Under the pieces are notes generated by a model. The model was not told the origin of the DNA. It made no database searches and saw only the letters and a program-made list of their open reading frames with translations. A DNA stretch of 64,000 bases from an uncultured Erythrobacter sp. (GTDB lineage: Bacteria > Pseudomonadota > Alphaproteobacteria > Sphingomonadales > Sphingomonadaceae): contig CANLZP010000003.1 of assembly GCA_947495695.1 (NCBI GenBank), forward strand, positions 62,001 through 126,000, in the 5' to 3' direction. This document shows, piece after piece, positions 17,243 through 27,934 of the stretch. The position numbers and the translations under genes were made by a program. The stretch's first letter is position 1. Every line of letters begins with the position of its first letter.

Positions 17243-18717
17243 TGGCTACTCGAGCATTGGCTCAGCAATATGGCGTGCGCGCGTGGCCGGTTAGTCAGCG
17301 CGACACCTTGCCCTTGGCACTATGGGATGCGCAATCCATCGCCGCGGCAACTGGTGGCACGGCCAGCGCAGATTTCCGCGCTTCTGGTGTGGAGATGGAT
17401 TCGCGCGATGTCCGCGAAGGCGATTTGTTTGTCGCCCTGAAAGGCGAGGCAATGGATGGTCATCGTTTTCTGGATAAAGCCTTTGCCAATGGCGCGGTTG
17501 CAGCGATTGTGGACCGTCCGGTCGACTACCCGCATGTGCTGGTGAAAGACACGAGCAAGGCTCTGCATGATTTGGGCCATGCTGCACGCGAACGCGGATC
17601 GGCGCGGCGGATCGCGGTGACCGGCTCGGTTGGTAAAACCGGCGTCAAGGAAGCCATTTTTTCCGCCTTGGACAGGGCAAGTCGCGGCGCATGCCATCGC
17701 AGCGTGCGCAGCTATAACAACCATGTCGGCGTTCCGCTCAGCTTGGCCCGCATGCCTGCGCGCAGCGGCTTTGGCGTCTTCGAAATGGGTATGAACCACG
17801 CGGGCGAAATCGCACCGCTGGCCGATCATGTCCGGCCACACGTCGCCGTAATAACGACGATTGCTCCGGCACATATCGAAAACCTTGGCAGCGAAGAGGC
17901 CATCGCCGACGAAAAGGCCCAGATATTCTCTGGGCTGGTCGATGGCGGCACAGCCATTATCCCGGCTGACAACCCTCATTCCGCGCGCTTGATCGAGCAC
18001 GCCCGCACATTTGGCGCGAAAGTCGTCACATTCGGCCGGTCCGACAGCGCCGACGTCCGCCTGCTGGATGCCATTCCTTCGGCCAATGGCGGATCGCTGG
18101 TGACAGTCGATATGGGTGATGAACGCCTATGTTATTCCATTGCAGAGCCTGGCGAGCACTGGATTGCTAATTCGCTATGCGTGATGGCCGCAGTTCGTGC
18201 TGCGGGCGGCGATTTGGGGTCAGCTGGACTGGCACTGGCAGAAATGGGCGGACTGAAGGGGCGCGGTGCACGCCACCGCATTGCCGCGACGCCCGAAGGC
18301 AGTGCTCTGCTGATCGATGAAAGCTACAATGCCAACCCAGCCTCCATGCGCGCAACGCTGCGCCAATTGGGGCAAACACCCGCCACACGCCGGGTTGCAG
18401 TGCTGGGTTCCATGAAAGAACTGGGCGACTTTTCCGACCGCTTTCATGCGCAATTGAGCGAGCCTTTGAACGAGGCGAAAATTGACTTTGTGATTCTGGT
18501 GGGTGACGAAATGTCGGCCCTCGTTCGCGAACTGGGGAAACCGGGGCAAGCCTCGCTTGGCAACATCGGTGGTTTCGCCCATTGCGATGGACCGACCGAG
18601 GCGATTGCCGCGTTGCAGGAATATGGCGTGGCAGGCGGCGATGCGATCTTGGTCAAGGGGTCCAATTCGGTCGGCCTTGGCAAATTGGTGTCACATTTTG
18701 CAGGCCTCGAAGGATAG
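17242..18717 (+). CDS. murF: UDP-MurNAc-tripeptide:D-Ala-D-Ala ligase MurF
   Basis: A 491-residue Mur ligase that attaches the D-Ala-D-Ala dipeptide made by Ddl, completing the pentapeptide. The ATP loop is GSVGKTG (128-134), the MurF form; the family motifs RSYNNHVGVPL and DESYNANPASM are present. Start at 17242 has AAGGAG seven bases upstream and overlaps the murE stop by one base. The N-terminal 30 residues before the usual MurF start region are a slight extension. It is separated from mraY by 15 bases. Confidence 0.94.
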   Translation: MATRALAQQYGVRAWPVSQRDTLPLALWDAQSIAAATGGTASADFRASGVEMDSRDVREGDLFVALKGEAMDGHRFLDKAFANGAVAAIVDRPVDYPHVLVKDTSKALHDLGHAARERGSARRIAVTGSVGKTGVKEAIFSALDRASRGACHRSVRSYNNHVGVPLSLARMPARSGFGVFEMGMNHAGEIAPLADHVRPHVAVITTIAPAHIENLGSEEAIADEKAQIFSGLVDGGTAIIPADNPHSARLIEHARTFGAKVVTFGRSDSADVRLLDAIPSANGGSLVTVDMGDERLCYSIAEPGEHWIANSLCVMAAVRAAGGDLGSAGLALAEMGGLKGRGARHRIAATPEGSALLIDESYNANPASMRATLRQLGQTPATRRVAVLGSMKELGDFSDRFHAQLSEPLNEAKIDFVILVGDEMSALVRELGKPGQASLGNIGGFAHCDGPTEAIAALQEYGVAGGDAILVKGSNSVGLGKLVSHFAGLEG

Positions 18718-18732
18718 AGGCGGGACAGCGCA

Positions 18733-19803
18733 ATGCTCTTTTTGATTGCCGAGTGGCTTGGTTTTGAAGGCGTGTTCAATCTGATCCGCTATCAGACCTT
18801 CCGCGCGGGTGCGACATTGATCACCGCGCTGCTGATCGGTCTGGTCATCGGTCCGCGCTTCATCAGCTTGCTGCGGGTTCGCCAAGGCAAGGGACAGCCG
18901 ATCCGCGAAGATGGGCCGCAAACCCATCTCGCCAAGGTTGGTACGCCCACCATGGGCGGATTGATGATCCTGGTGGCGCTGAGCCTTTCCTTGCTGTTGT
19001 GGATGGACCTGCGCAATCCGCTGGTTTGGGCCTGTTTGGCCGTGACCGTGGGCTTTGGTCTGATCGGCTTCATGGATGATTATGACAAAGTCTCAAAAGC
19101 CAGCCACAAAGGTGTCTCGGGCAAAGTCCGCCTGCTGCTGGAATTTGTCGTTGCTGGCGTTGCATCCTGGTTGATTGTCAGCCAGATCAACACCGATCTT
19201 TACGTGCCGTTCTTCTCGGACCTGACCATCCCTTTGGGTCCGTTCTATTACCTGTTTGCAGCAACCGTGATTGTCGGATTTGGCAATGCGGTGAACCTGA
19301 CCGACGGTTTGGACGGGCTCGCAATCATGCCGGTCATCATCGCGGCGGGCACCTTTGCCTTGATTGCGTATCTGGTGGGCCGGGTCGATTATTCCGAATA
19401 TCTGGGCATCCCGCATGTTCCTGGCGCGGGCGAGCTGGCCATCTTCTGCGCCGCTATCATGGGGGCCGGATTGGCCTTCCTATGGTTTAACGCACCACCA
19501 GCCGCTGTGTTTATGGGTGACACCGGCAGTCTGGCCTTGGGCGGAGCCTTGGGCGCGGTTGCTGTGGCCAGCCATCACGAGATTGTCCTGCTGATTGTGG
19601 GCGGCCTGTTTGTGGTCGAGACCGCCAGCGTCATCATTCAAGTGTTCTGGTTCAAGCGGACCGGCAAGCGGGTCTTCCGCATGGCACCGATCCACCACCA
19701 TTTCGAACAGCTTGGCTGGAGCGAAAGCAAAGTTGTGATCCGCTTCTGGATCATTTCGATTGTGCTTGCGATGGCCGGATTGGCGACCTTGAAACTGCGA
19801 TGA
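18733..19803 (+). CDS. mraY: Phospho-N-acetylmuramoyl-pentapeptide transferase MraY
   Basis: A 356-residue polytopic inner-membrane enzyme that moves phospho-MurNAc-pentapeptide onto undecaprenyl phosphate to make lipid I. Conserved aspartates lie in [18 protein letters not shown] and [11 protein letters not shown], and the late MAPIHHHFE is the family histidine motif. About ten hydrophobic segments are visible. Length matches the family. It overlaps murD by four bases. Confidence 0.96.
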   Translation: MLFLIAEWLGFEGVFNLIRYQTFRAGATLITALLIGLVIGPRFISLLRVRQGKGQPIREDGPQTHLAKVGTPTMGGLMILVALSLSLLLWMDLRNPLVWACLAVTVGFGLIGFMDDYDKVSKASHKGVSGKVRLLLEFVVAGVASWLIVSQINTDLYVPFFSDLTIPLGPFYYLFAATVIVGFGNAVNLTDGLDGLAIMPVIIAAGTFALIAYLVGRVDYSEYLGIPHVPGAGELAIFCAAIMGAGLAFLWFNAPPAAVFMGDTGSLALGGALGAVAVASHHEIVLLIVGGLFVVETASVIIQVFWFKRTGKRVFRMAPIHHHFEQLGWSESKVVIRFWIISIVLAMAGLATLKLR

Positions 19804-21164
19804 TCACCTCAACCGCCTTTGCCGGTAAACGCTATGCGGTCCTGGGACTGGCCCGCTCTGGTGCGGCTGCGGTTGAGGCGCTGCTTGCCAGCGGTGCAAA
19901 GGTAACGGCGTGGGATTTGCAAGAAAATGCGCGCGCCAAGTTTGCAGGACGCGTTGAACTGGCTGATCCGTTGGAGAAAGATCTGACCGGTTTCGACGGT
20001 GTGATTGTGTCACCCGGCGTTCCGCTCAACACCCATCCGATCAAGCCTCATGCCGAAAAGTTTGGTGTGCCAGTGATTGGCGATATCGAATTGTTCGCGC
20101 TTGCTCGCCAAGATCTGCCGCCGCACAAGGTGGTGGGCATCACTGGTACCAATGGCAAATCGACCACCACAGCGCTGGTGCATCATATTCTGCAGCAAGC
20201 TGGAATCCCCAGTACGATGGGCGGCAACATTGGCTTGCCGATCTTGGGGCAGGACCCTTTGCCAGCAGGCGGGGTCTATGTGCTGGAATTGTCGAGCTAT
20301 CAGATTGATCTGACCCGCTCGCTTGATTGTGACGCAGCCGCATTGCTCAACATCACGCCTGATCATTTGAACCGATATGACGGGTTCGAAGGATACGCCT
20401 TCAGCAAAGGGCGCCTGATGGCCATGCAATCCAGCGGTCAATTGGCGGTGTTTGGGGGACAAGACACAGCCACGCGGGCAATCATGGCGGCTGAGCAATC
20501 CCGCAGGCCAAGCGGCCGCACGATAGAGGTGGACAAGCAAGCGTTGGCCGATTTGCAACCTGATTGGCCCAATCTGCAAGGCCCACACAATCTGGAAAAT
20601 GTGGCTGTCGCGATCGCTCTGGTCGAAGAGATGGGCGTTACGCGGTCTCAATGGGAAAGCGCGTTGCCGATTTTCACCGGCCTGGGCCACCGGATGGAAC
20701 GTGTGACCAATCACGAAGGTGTGCTGTTCATCAATGACAGCAAAGCGACCAATCCGGATAGCACGGCTCCTGCACTTGCTGCTTATCCTCCCCATGCAGA
20801 CGGTCGCCCTCGGATCCATTGGATCGTAGGCGGATTGCCCAAGGAAGATGGCCTTGGCCCATGCGAGCAATATTTGGGCAATGTTGCGGCTGCCTACACC
20901 ATTGGCGAGGCAGGCCCGCGTTTTGCCGAACTGCTGGAACCGCATGTGGACGTCCATAAATCGGAATTGTTATGCGAAGCGGTGCGCTGCGCAGTGGACC
21001 ATGCACAACCCGGTGATGTGATCTTGCTCTCGCCCGCCTGCGCCAGCTTTGACCAGTTTCGCGATTATGAAAAACGTGGCGAGCATTTCCGCCAAGTTGT
21101 TGCAGCCTTGACCGGTGCCTCCAGCGAAATTCAACAGGCCCTGGCCGAAGGGGTAGATATATGA
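19800..21164 (+). CDS. murD: UDP-MurNAc-L-Ala:D-glutamate ligase MurD
   Basis: A 454-residue Mur ligase that adds the second stem residue, D-Glu. It has a Rossmann N-domain ([16 protein letters not shown]), ATP loop [10 protein letters not shown], the catalytic ELSSYQID region with [10 protein letters not shown], and the C-terminal [13 protein letters not shown]. Length is typical. Coupled to mraY and ftsW by ATGA overlaps. Confidence 0.95.
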   Translation: MITSTAFAGKRYAVLGLARSGAAAVEALLASGAKVTAWDLQENARAKFAGRVELADPLEKDLTGFDGVIVSPGVPLNTHPIKPHAEKFGVPVIGDIELFALARQDLPPHKVVGITGTNGKSTTTALVHHILQQAGIPSTMGGNIGLPILGQDPLPAGGVYVLELSSYQIDLTRSLDCDAAALLNITPDHLNRYDGFEGYAFSKGRLMAMQSSGQLAVFGGQDTATRAIMAAEQSRRPSGRTIEVDKQALADLQPDWPNLQGPHNLENVAVAIALVEEMGVTRSQWESALPIFTGLGHRMERVTNHEGVLFINDSKATNPDSTAPALAAYPPHADGRPRIHWIVGGLPKEDGLGPCEQYLGNVAAAYTIGEAGPRFAELLEPHVDVHKSELLCEAVRCAVDHAQPGDVILLSPACASFDQFRDYEKRGEHFRQVVAALTGASSEIQQALAEGVDI

Positions 21165-22411
21165 GCACGAACCGCTTCTATGTCCCCAACGGGTCTGGAC
21201 GCCGCACCGTCGCGCATAGTGGCAATGACCAGTTTGGCGGCCAATTCAGGGGGCATTGGCGCGACGAGGTGAAGATCTGGTGGCGTGAGATTGACAAATT
21301 CTTGCTCGCCATGGTGGCCTTGCTGATGATGATCGGCACAGCCGCAGTTGCCGCAGCGTCTCCCGCCAGCGCAGATCAACTGTCGACTTCTGCGGTTACG
21401 TTGGATGAATTTCTGTTTCTTAAACAGCATCTGGTTTGGCAGTTTTTGGGTGTGGGTGTCATGATTGGCGCATCCCTGTTGACCCGCGAACAGGCGCGGC
21501 GTTTGGGTATCTTATTGGCGGCGGGCATGATCGTAGCGCTGGTGCTGGTGCCGCTGATCGGGTTTGAAAAGAATGGAGCACAACGGTGGCTTAATCTGGG
21601 CTTTTCATTTCAGCCCTCTGAGTTTCTAAAACCAGGCTTTGCCATTGCGCTGGCATGGATCCTGACATGGCGTTTGCGCGATCAAAACCTTCCGGTTGTG
21701 CCGGTGGTGTCAGGGATCATGTTTGTTGTGGCGGCCTTGCTGATGTTGCAGCCGAATTTGGGCGCGACGGTGCTGTTTGCCGGTGTGTGGTTTGTGCTGG
21801 TGCTGCTGTCCGGCGTTTCTGTTCAGCGAATCGCAGCGCTGATTGGCGGCGGCATAGCTGTGCTGACGGCGACCTATTTCCTGTATGACAATGCGCGCTA
21901 TCGGATCGACAGTTTCTTCAGCGGCGGCACGGCCTTTGACCAAGTCGATCTGGCTGAGCGAACTTTGTTGGCCGGGGGCTGGACCGGCAGCGGTCTGTGG
22001 CTGGGCATTCGCAAGATGAGCCTGCCCGAAGCGCATACGGACTATATTTTCTCGGTCATTGGCGAGGAATTTGGTCTGCTGATTTGCGCGCTGATTGTGC
22101 TGCTTTATCTGGCGATCGTCTTGCGGGTGTTGCTGCGCCTGTTCGACGAAGACAATCTGTTCGTTCTGCTGGCCGGTGCCGGCTTGGTCACGCAAATTGG
22201 CGGGCAGGCCTTCATCAACATTCTGGTCAATCTGCAATTGTTCCCGTCCAAGGGTATGACCTTGCCGCTGGTAAGCTATGGCGGGTCATCCACCATTGCG
22301 GTTTGCCTGACGATTGGATTGCTGCTGGCGATCACACGGCGTAACCCCTTCCTCCAACGCGAAACGCCCGGTTTGCTCGACAGGCTGGGCCAGAAAGAGG
22401 AAAAGGTATGA
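21161..22411 (+). CDS. ftsW: Septal peptidoglycan glycosyltransferase FtsW
   Basis: A 416-residue SEDS-family membrane protein that polymerises lipid II at the septum with FtsI. About ten transmembrane segments follow a 45-residue cytoplasmic N-terminus. Family motifs include NGAQRWLNLGFSFQPSE, the loop with HTDYIFSVIGEEFG, and the late KGMTLPLVSYGGSS. The murD-ftsW-murG order is that of most proteobacterial dcw clusters, which supports FtsW over RodA. Overlaps murD and murG by four bases. Confidence 0.95.
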   Translation: MSTNRFYVPNGSGRRTVAHSGNDQFGGQFRGHWRDEVKIWWREIDKFLLAMVALLMMIGTAAVAAASPASADQLSTSAVTLDEFLFLKQHLVWQFLGVGVMIGASLLTREQARRLGILLAAGMIVALVLVPLIGFEKNGAQRWLNLGFSFQPSEFLKPGFAIALAWILTWRLRDQNLPVVPVVSGIMFVVAALLMLQPNLGATVLFAGVWFVLVLLSGVSVQRIAALIGGGIAVLTATYFLYDNARYRIDSFFSGGTAFDQVDLAERTLLAGGWTGSGLWLGIRKMSLPEAHTDYIFSVIGEEFGLLICALIVLLYLAIVLRVLLRLFDEDNLFVLLAGAGLVTQIGGQAFINILVNLQLFPSKGMTLPLVSYGGSSTIAVCLTIGLLLAITRRNPFLQRETPGLLDRLGQKEEKV

Positions 22412-23691
22412 GCCAGCATGTACCCACCGGAGCAAGCCGCCATTACGTTTTGGCTGCTGGCGGAACGGGCGGACATTTGATCCCTGCCTTTGCCCTGGCG
22501 GCAGAGCTGGACAAGCGCGGCCACCATGTCGCTTTGATTACGGACGAGCGCGGAGCCGCCATTCCCGGCAAACCCGATTTCCTGACTGCGCATGTTTTGC
22601 CAGCGGGCCGCTTTGGCAAGAATCCGCTCGGCTGGTTCAAAGGTGTCAAAGCCGTTCTTACCGGCCGCAGCATGGCGCTGCGTTTGTTTGACAGTTTTGA
22701 GCCCAGCGCGGTGGTTGGCTTTGGCGGTTATCCCGCGCTGCCAGCCTTGCTCGCCTCAACCTCGGCCAAGATACCCAGCATTGTTCACGAACAGAATGCG
22801 GTTTTGGGGCGGGTGAACAGATTGCTGTCAGGCCGTGTCGATGCGATTGCGACCAGCTATCCCCATGTCGACCGGTTGAAAGGTGATCATCTGGCCAAGA
22901 CCCATTTGGTTGGCAATCCGGTTCGCGAAGAAGTGCTGGCCTTGCGCAATCAGCCTTTCCCAGATTTCACCGAAGATGGCCTGTTGCGTGTGCTGGTCAC
23001 TGGCGGCAGTCAGGGCGCCAGCATCTTGTCGCAAGTGGTGCCCGATGGTCTGGCCATGTTGCAACCGGCCTTGCGCCAGCGTTTGCAAGTCACCCAGCAA
23101 TGCCGAAAGGAAGATTTGGACGCTGTCAGAGAGCGTTATAAGGCGCATGACATTCCCGCTGAATTGGGCACCTATTTCGAAGATATGGAAGAACGGCTGG
23201 CCGATGCGCATTTGTTCATCGGACGCGCGGGTGCCTCTACCTTGGCCGAGCTGACTGCTGTGGGTAGGCCCGCTATTTTGCTACCTCTGCCGATTGCAAC
23301 CGATGACCATCAAGCAGCCAACACGCGCGAAATTGTCGCCGCGGGTGGCGCGCGCATGATCCGTCAGCCTGCCAGCACAATTGCCGATCTTTCGGACAAG
23401 GGTGACGAGGCAAATGCGCAGCGGGTCAAACAATCCGAAGCTCTGCAAAAACTCTCCAAGGATATCTGCCTGCAAATCCAGGCAATGGCGCAAAATCCGG
23501 CGAGCCTCGCCAATGCAGCGCATGGCGCATGGAATTGCGGCCGGCCAAAAGCGGTGGAAGATCTGGCCGATTTGGTGGAAAGCTTTGGGGGCGCAGATAT
23601 GATGGATGTGATCCGCGTGGGCGAGAGCGCCAAACGATCAACCGCAACGCGCACTTCTGCAGAGGGCGCAACTAGGGATGGCGCATCGTGA
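22408..23691 (+). CDS. murG: Undecaprenyldiphospho-muramoylpentapeptide beta-N-acetylglucosaminyltransferase MurG
   Basis: A 427-residue GT28 enzyme that adds GlcNAc to lipid I, giving lipid II, at the cytoplasmic membrane face. N-terminal [32 protein letters not shown], the nucleotide-sugar motif GGSQGA, and [13 protein letters not shown] are all present. The protein is about 40-60 residues longer than typical MurG; the excess is mainly a C-terminal Ser/Thr/Arg/Ala-rich tail after [10 protein letters not shown]. Overlaps ftsW and, through a GTGA, murC. Confidence 0.94.
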   Translation: MSQHVPTGASRHYVLAAGGTGGHLIPAFALAAELDKRGHHVALITDERGAAIPGKPDFLTAHVLPAGRFGKNPLGWFKGVKAVLTGRSMALRLFDSFEPSAVVGFGGYPALPALLASTSAKIPSIVHEQNAVLGRVNRLLSGRVDAIATSYPHVDRLKGDHLAKTHLVGNPVREEVLALRNQPFPDFTEDGLLRVLVTGGSQGASILSQVVPDGLAMLQPALRQRLQVTQQCRKEDLDAVRERYKAHDIPAELGTYFEDMEERLADAHLFIGRAGASTLAELTAVGRPAILLPLPIATDDHQAANTREIVAAGGARMIRQPASTIADLSDKGDEANAQRVKQSEALQKLSKDICLQIQAMAQNPASLANAAHGAWNCGRPKAVEDLADLVESFGGADMMDVIRVGESAKRSTATRTSAEGATRDGAS

Positions 23692-25109
23692 AGGGCGTCG
23701 GCACCGATATTGGCACGATCCATTTCGTGGGCATTGGCGGAATTGGCATGTCCGGCATCGCCGAGGTCATGAGCAATCTTGGCTATAGCGTGCAAGGCTC
23801 TGACATTAACGAAAGCCCCACGGTTGAGCGGCTGCGCGGGCAGGGCATCACGGTGCATATCGGTCATGCCGACAGCAATGTGGAGGGGGCCGCTGTGGTC
23901 GTGACCTCGACGGCTGTCAGGCGGACCAATCCTGAAGTTGCCTTTGCGTTGGAAAACCGCATTCCGGTGGTTCGTCGTGCGGAAATGTTGGCCGAGCTGA
24001 TGCGGCTAAAGTCCACCGTTGCCGTGGCCGGAACGCATGGCAAAACAACCACCACCAGTATGATTGCGGCGTTGTTGGACCATGGCGGCATCGATCCAAC
24101 GGTCATCAATGGCGGCATCATTGAACAATATGGATCGAACGCGCGTTTGGGCGATTCTGACTGGATGGTTGTCGAAGCCGATGAAAGCGACGGCAGCTTC
24201 TTGCGGTTAGATGGCACAATCGCAGTTGTAACCAATATCGATCCCGAGCATCTGGATCATTACGGCGATTTCGAAGGCGTCAAATCGGCCTTTGTCGAAT
24301 TCATTCACAACGTGCCTTTCTATGGCGCAGCGGTGCTGTGCATCGACCACCCGGAAGTGCAGGCCGTGGTCGGCAAAGTGCGCGACCGCCGCGTAATCAC
24401 CTATGGCTTTTCGCTTCAGGCAGACATTTGCGGCGTTAACATTCAACCCGATGCGATGGGCAATGTGTTTGACGTGATTGTGCGCCAGCGCGGAGAAGAA
24501 GACCGACGGATAGAGGGCGTGCGATTGCCCATGCCGGGCCGGCACAATGTGCAAAACGCCTTGGCCGCGATCGCGGTTGCGATCGAGATGGGTTGCGATG
24601 ATGAGGTTATCCGCGGAGGCTTCGCCGGATTTGGCGGAGTGCGCAGACGCTTTACCAAGGTGGGCGAGATTGGCGGAGCCACCATCATCGACGATTACGC
24701 GCACCATCCCGTTGAAATTCAGGCAGTTCTGGGTGCCGCGCGCGAAGCCGTTGGCGGAGGGGAACAGGGCCGGGTCATCGCGGTTATGCAGCCGCACCGC
24801 TATTCGCGTCTGCACGATTTGATGGATGATTTTCAGTCCTGTTTCAACGATGCTGATCATGTCATCGTGACCCCGGTCTATACGGCCGGTGAAGACCCGA
24901 TCGAGGGTGCTGACAGCGATGCACTGGTTGCGGGCCTGAAATCTCGCGGGCATCGTTCGGCCTTGGCTCTCGCCGATCAGGCAGGCCTTGCCAGCCATCT
25001 GGCGGATGAAATTACCGAGGGAGACATCATTGTGTGCCTCGGCGCTGGGGATATCACCAAATGGGCGGCTGGCCTTGCCAGCGCTATCGATTCACAGCGG
25101 CAGGCATGA
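23688..25109 (+). CDS. murC: UDP-N-acetylmuramate:L-alanine ligase MurC
   Basis: A 473-residue Mur ligase adding the first stem residue, L-Ala. N-terminal [19 protein letters not shown] loop [30 protein letters not shown] and IDDYAHHP are diagnostic of MurC. It starts at a GTG whose last two bases are the first two of the murG stop. Its stop overlaps the murB start (ATGA). Confidence 0.96.
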   Translation: MKGVGTDIGTIHFVGIGGIGMSGIAEVMSNLGYSVQGSDINESPTVERLRGQGITVHIGHADSNVEGAAVVVTSTAVRRTNPEVAFALENRIPVVRRAEMLAELMRLKSTVAVAGTHGKTTTTSMIAALLDHGGIDPTVINGGIIEQYGSNARLGDSDWMVVEADESDGSFLRLDGTIAVVTNIDPEHLDHYGDFEGVKSAFVEFIHNVPFYGAAVLCIDHPEVQAVVGKVRDRRVITYGFSLQADICGVNIQPDAMGNVFDVIVRQRGEEDRRIEGVRLPMPGRHNVQNALAAIAVAIEMGCDDEVIRGGFAGFGGVRRRFTKVGEIGGATIIDDYAHHPVEIQAVLGAAREAVGGGEQGRVIAVMQPHRYSRLHDLMDDFQSCFNDADHVIVTPVYTAGEDPIEGADSDALVAGLKSRGHRSALALADQAGLASHLADEITEGDIIVCLGAGDITKWAAGLASAIDSQRQA

Positions 25110-26077
25110 CAATGACACAGCCTGATGACTGGTTGGATCGCGACGATGGCTCTGCCCCATCATGCGCGGTGGAAGGCGCAATTGACGCCGTCATTCCCAT
25201 GACCGGTATTACCGGGCGGCTGACTCAAAATGCTCCTTTGAGCAAACTGGTTTGGTTCAAATGTGGCGGGGCGGCAGATTGGTTGTTCGAGCCATCCGAT
25301 CTGGCCGATCTAACAGGCTTTGTTGAGCGGCTGGAAGGTCGGTTCCCCATCATGGCGCTGGGGTTGGGCTCCAATATGATCGTGCGCGATGGCGGGGTGC
25401 CGGGCGTCGTTATCCGGCTGGGCAAACCCTTTGCCCAGGTGACCGACATGGGCGAATATAGGCTGGAGTGCGGCGGCGGGGCCAGCGGCATTTTGGTGTC
25501 ATCCACCGCCCGCGATGCCGGTATTGCAGGTCTAGAATTCTTGCGCGGCATTCCGGGCACCGTTGGCGGCTTTGTCCGGATGAATGGCGGAGCTTATGGG
25601 CGCGAAGTGGCCGATGTTCTGATCGACTGCGATGTGATCTTGGCGGATGGCAGCATGATCAATTTGCCCGCTGCCGATCTGCAATATTCCTATCGCCACT
25701 CGGCCTTGCCCGACGGCGCAATTGTGGTGGCAGCACGCTTTCAGGGTGAGCCAGGCGATCCTGCTGCCATCGGTGCAGAGATGGACCGTATTGCCGATGC
25801 GCGCGAGCAATCGCAGCCGCTGCGGACCAAAACTGGCGGTTCCACCTTCAAGAATCCAGATGGCCACAAAGCATGGCAATTGATCGATGCAGCAGGGTGC
25901 AGAGGCTTGGTCATGGGTGACGCTCAGGTCAGCGAAAAGCACACCAATTTCCTGATCAACATGGGCAATGCCACCAGCGCTGACATCGAAGGCTTGGGCG
26001 AAGAAGTTCGCCGCCGAGTCTATGAAAATTCGGGTGTTGAGCTGGAATGGGAAATCCAACGGGTGGGTCGACCATGA
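25106..26077 (+). CDS. murB: UDP-N-acetylenolpyruvoylglucosamine reductase MurB
   Basis: A 323-residue FAD enzyme (type II, without the extra type I domain) that reduces UDP-GlcNAc-enolpyruvate to UDP-MurNAc. FAD-binding [12 protein letters not shown], substrate motifs [17 protein letters not shown] and YSYRHSA, the serine proton donor region TGGSTFKNP and the late EKHTNFLIN are present. The ATG at 25106 overlaps the murC stop. About 30 N-terminal residues precede the conserved domain and look disordered. Confidence 0.94.
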   Translation: MTMTQPDDWLDRDDGSAPSCAVEGAIDAVIPMTGITGRLTQNAPLSKLVWFKCGGAADWLFEPSDLADLTGFVERLEGRFPIMALGLGSNMIVRDGGVPGVVIRLGKPFAQVTDMGEYRLECGGGASGILVSSTARDAGIAGLEFLRGIPGTVGGFVRMNGGAYGREVADVLIDCDVILADGSMINLPAADLQYSYRHSALPDGAIVVAARFQGEPGDPAAIGAEMDRIADAREQSQPLRTKTGGSTFKNPDGHKAWQLIDAAGCRGLVMGDAQVSEKHTNFLINMGNATSADIEGLGEEVRRRVYENSGVELEWEIQRVGRP

Positions 26078-27039
26078 GCGCCAACAAACCTCATGTCGTT
26101 GTCTTGATGGGCGGTTGGGCCAACGAGCGCGAGGTCTCTTTGATGAGCGGCAATGGTGTGGCTGACGCGCTGGAAAGCCGCGGCTATCGCGTGACGCGGA
26201 TCGATATGGATCGCCAAGTGGCAGCGCGCATCGCCGAGGCCAATCCCGATGTTGTGTTCAACGCCTTGCACGGTGTGCCCGGTGAAGATGGCACGGTGCA
26301 GGGCATGCTTGATCTGATGGGCATCGCCTACACCCATTCCGGCCTTGCGACGTCTGTCATCGCGATCGACAAGGAACTGACCAAGCAGGCGCTGGTACCA
26401 AAGGGCATACCCATGCCAGGCGGCCGGATCGTGTCGCGTGCAGAACTGTTCGAGCGTGACCCTCTGCCGAGACCCTATGTTCTGAAACCCGTCAACGAGG
26501 GGTCTTCTGTAGGCGTCGCGATTGTGACCGAGGACAGCAATGTGGGCAATCCGATTGCGCGCGATGCGGCTGGTCCGTGGCAGGACTTTGAAGAATTGTT
26601 GGCCGAACCCTTCATCAAGGGACGCGAGCTCACCACAGCAGTCATCGACGGCCCCCAAGGTCCGCAGGCCTTGGGCGTGACGGAGCTGATTATCGAAACC
26701 GGGTTTTACGATTACGAGCACAAATATACCGACGGGCAAACGGTGCATGTTTGCCCTGCGCAAATTCCTGCCGAGATCACCGGCTTGTGCATGGAATATG
26801 CGGTCCGCGCGCATCAGATATTGGGTTGTGCCGGGACCAGTCGAACCGATTTTCGCTGGGATGACGAGCTGGGTGAAGCAGGATTGTTCGTGCTGGAGAC
26901 GAATACGCAGCCGGGGATGACACCGCTCAGCCTGGTGCCCGAACAAGCGCACTATGCAGGGATGGATTACGCGACTTTGGTGGAGCGCATTGTCGAACAG
27001 GCATTGGCCGGGAAGGAGGCAGGGCATGGCGACAATTAA
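26074..27039 (+). CDS. ddl: D-alanine:D-alanine ligase (DdlB type)
   Basis: A 321-residue ATP-grasp ligase that makes D-Ala-D-Ala for MurF. N-terminal VVVLMGGWANEREVSLMSG, FNALHGVPGEDGTVQGMLD, the ATP-grasp stretch VLKPVNEGSSVGVAIV, and the metal-binding ETNTQPGMTPLSLVPEQA are intact. The start overlaps the murB stop. Its end overlaps ftsQ by 14 bases, the longest overlap in the cluster. Confidence 0.95.
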   Translation: MSANKPHVVVLMGGWANEREVSLMSGNGVADALESRGYRVTRIDMDRQVAARIAEANPDVVFNALHGVPGEDGTVQGMLDLMGIAYTHSGLATSVIAIDKELTKQALVPKGIPMPGGRIVSRAELFERDPLPRPYVLKPVNEGSSVGVAIVTEDSNVGNPIARDAAGPWQDFEELLAEPFIKGRELTTAVIDGPQGPQALGVTELIIETGFYDYEHKYTDGQTVHVCPAQIPAEITGLCMEYAVRAHQILGCAGTSRTDFRWDDELGEAGLFVLETNTQPGMTPLSLVPEQAHYAGMDYATLVERIVEQALAGKEAGHGDN

Positions 27040-27934
27040 GCGAGGCGGTAAAGGCGTGCGCAGAGCCGCCAAAGCCAACAGCCGTGCCAAAACGGCCCGT
27101 AATGCGAAGGCCCGCACGGGCGGATTTATCGACGGCGCTATGTCATTGCTACCCTTCACCGACGAGCAGCTTCACAAGATATTCCTGTTCTTCATTTTGG
27201 GCGGCGCTGCGGCCTTGTTGTGGTTCGTTGCCAGCCTAGCGGGCCTTCCGGCCTTGGCGCAGGCCAAGATCGCAGGAATGGCATCCAACGCAGGATTTGA
27301 AGTGCGCCATATTCGGCCCAGCGGGGTCGAACATATGAACATTGACCGCGTCTATGAGCGCGTCTTGATCGAGCGCGATCAGCCCATGCCGCTGGTTGAT
27401 CTGGAGGCGACGCGGGAACGCTTGCTCGCTCTGCCATGGGTCGCTGATGCCAGAGTATCTCGTCAATTGCCCGATACGCTGGCGGTCGATATCGTTGAGC
27501 GCCAGCCGCATGCCGTGCTGGTCAAAGCCGACCGGCTGATGTTGATCGACACGACCGGAGCCGAGCTGGAACCGATCTCTCAACGCAAAGCGCGCGAGAT
27601 GCTGAAGATTTCCGGTCCAGGTGCCGCGCGCCAAGTGGAAGGTTTGGAACGCTTGTTGGATGCAGCACCTGCCTTGAAGCAAAAGGTGACCGGCGCAGAG
27701 TGGGTCGGCAACCGTCGCTGGAATTTGACATTTGATACCGACCAAGTTCTGGCTCTGCCGGAAGGCGAGACAGAGGGTGCATCTGCGCTGGTCTCGTTCG
27801 CTCGGCTGGACGGGCAAAACCGTCTGCTGGGCGGCAAGGTGACAACCTTTGATATGCGGGCGCCTCCGCGCATTTACATGCGTATTCCTGGCCGTGCCGA
27901 TGAAGTGCTCTCCAGCGCGCAGGACCCATCATGA
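27026..27934 (+). CDS. ftsQ: Cell division protein FtsQ
   Basis: A 302-residue bitopic division protein. A strongly basic N-terminus (KRGGKGVRRAAKANSRAK) precedes one transmembrane helix (about residues 50-72), a POTRA domain (about 80-150) and the FtsQ beta domain with ALPWVADARVSRQLPDTL and VDIVERQPHA. It recruits FtsL-FtsB to the septum. AAGGAGG lies six bases before the ATG at 27026, inside ddl. Overlaps ftsA by four bases. Confidence 0.93.
   Translation: MATIKRGGKGVRRAAKANSRAKTARNAKARTGGFIDGAMSLLPFTDEQLHKIFLFFILGGAAALLWFVASLAGLPALAQAKIAGMASNAGFEVRHIRPSGVEHMNIDRVYERVLIERDQPMPLVDLEATRERLLALPWVADARVSRQLPDTLAVDIVERQPHAVLVKADRLMLIDTTGAELEPISQRKAREMLKISGPGAARQVEGLERLLDAAPALKQKVTGAEWVGNRRWNLTFDTDQVLALPEGETEGASALVSFARLDGQNRLLGGKVTTFDMRAPPRIYMRIPGRADEVLSSAQDPS

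Noticed and set aside
24207-24998. A 263-codon open frame on the - strand
   Set aside because: Opposite murC; no ribosome site or domain.
26020-27159. A 379-codon open frame on the - strand
   Set aside because: Opposite murB end, ddl and ftsQ start, all certain genes; no motif and composition of a shadow frame.
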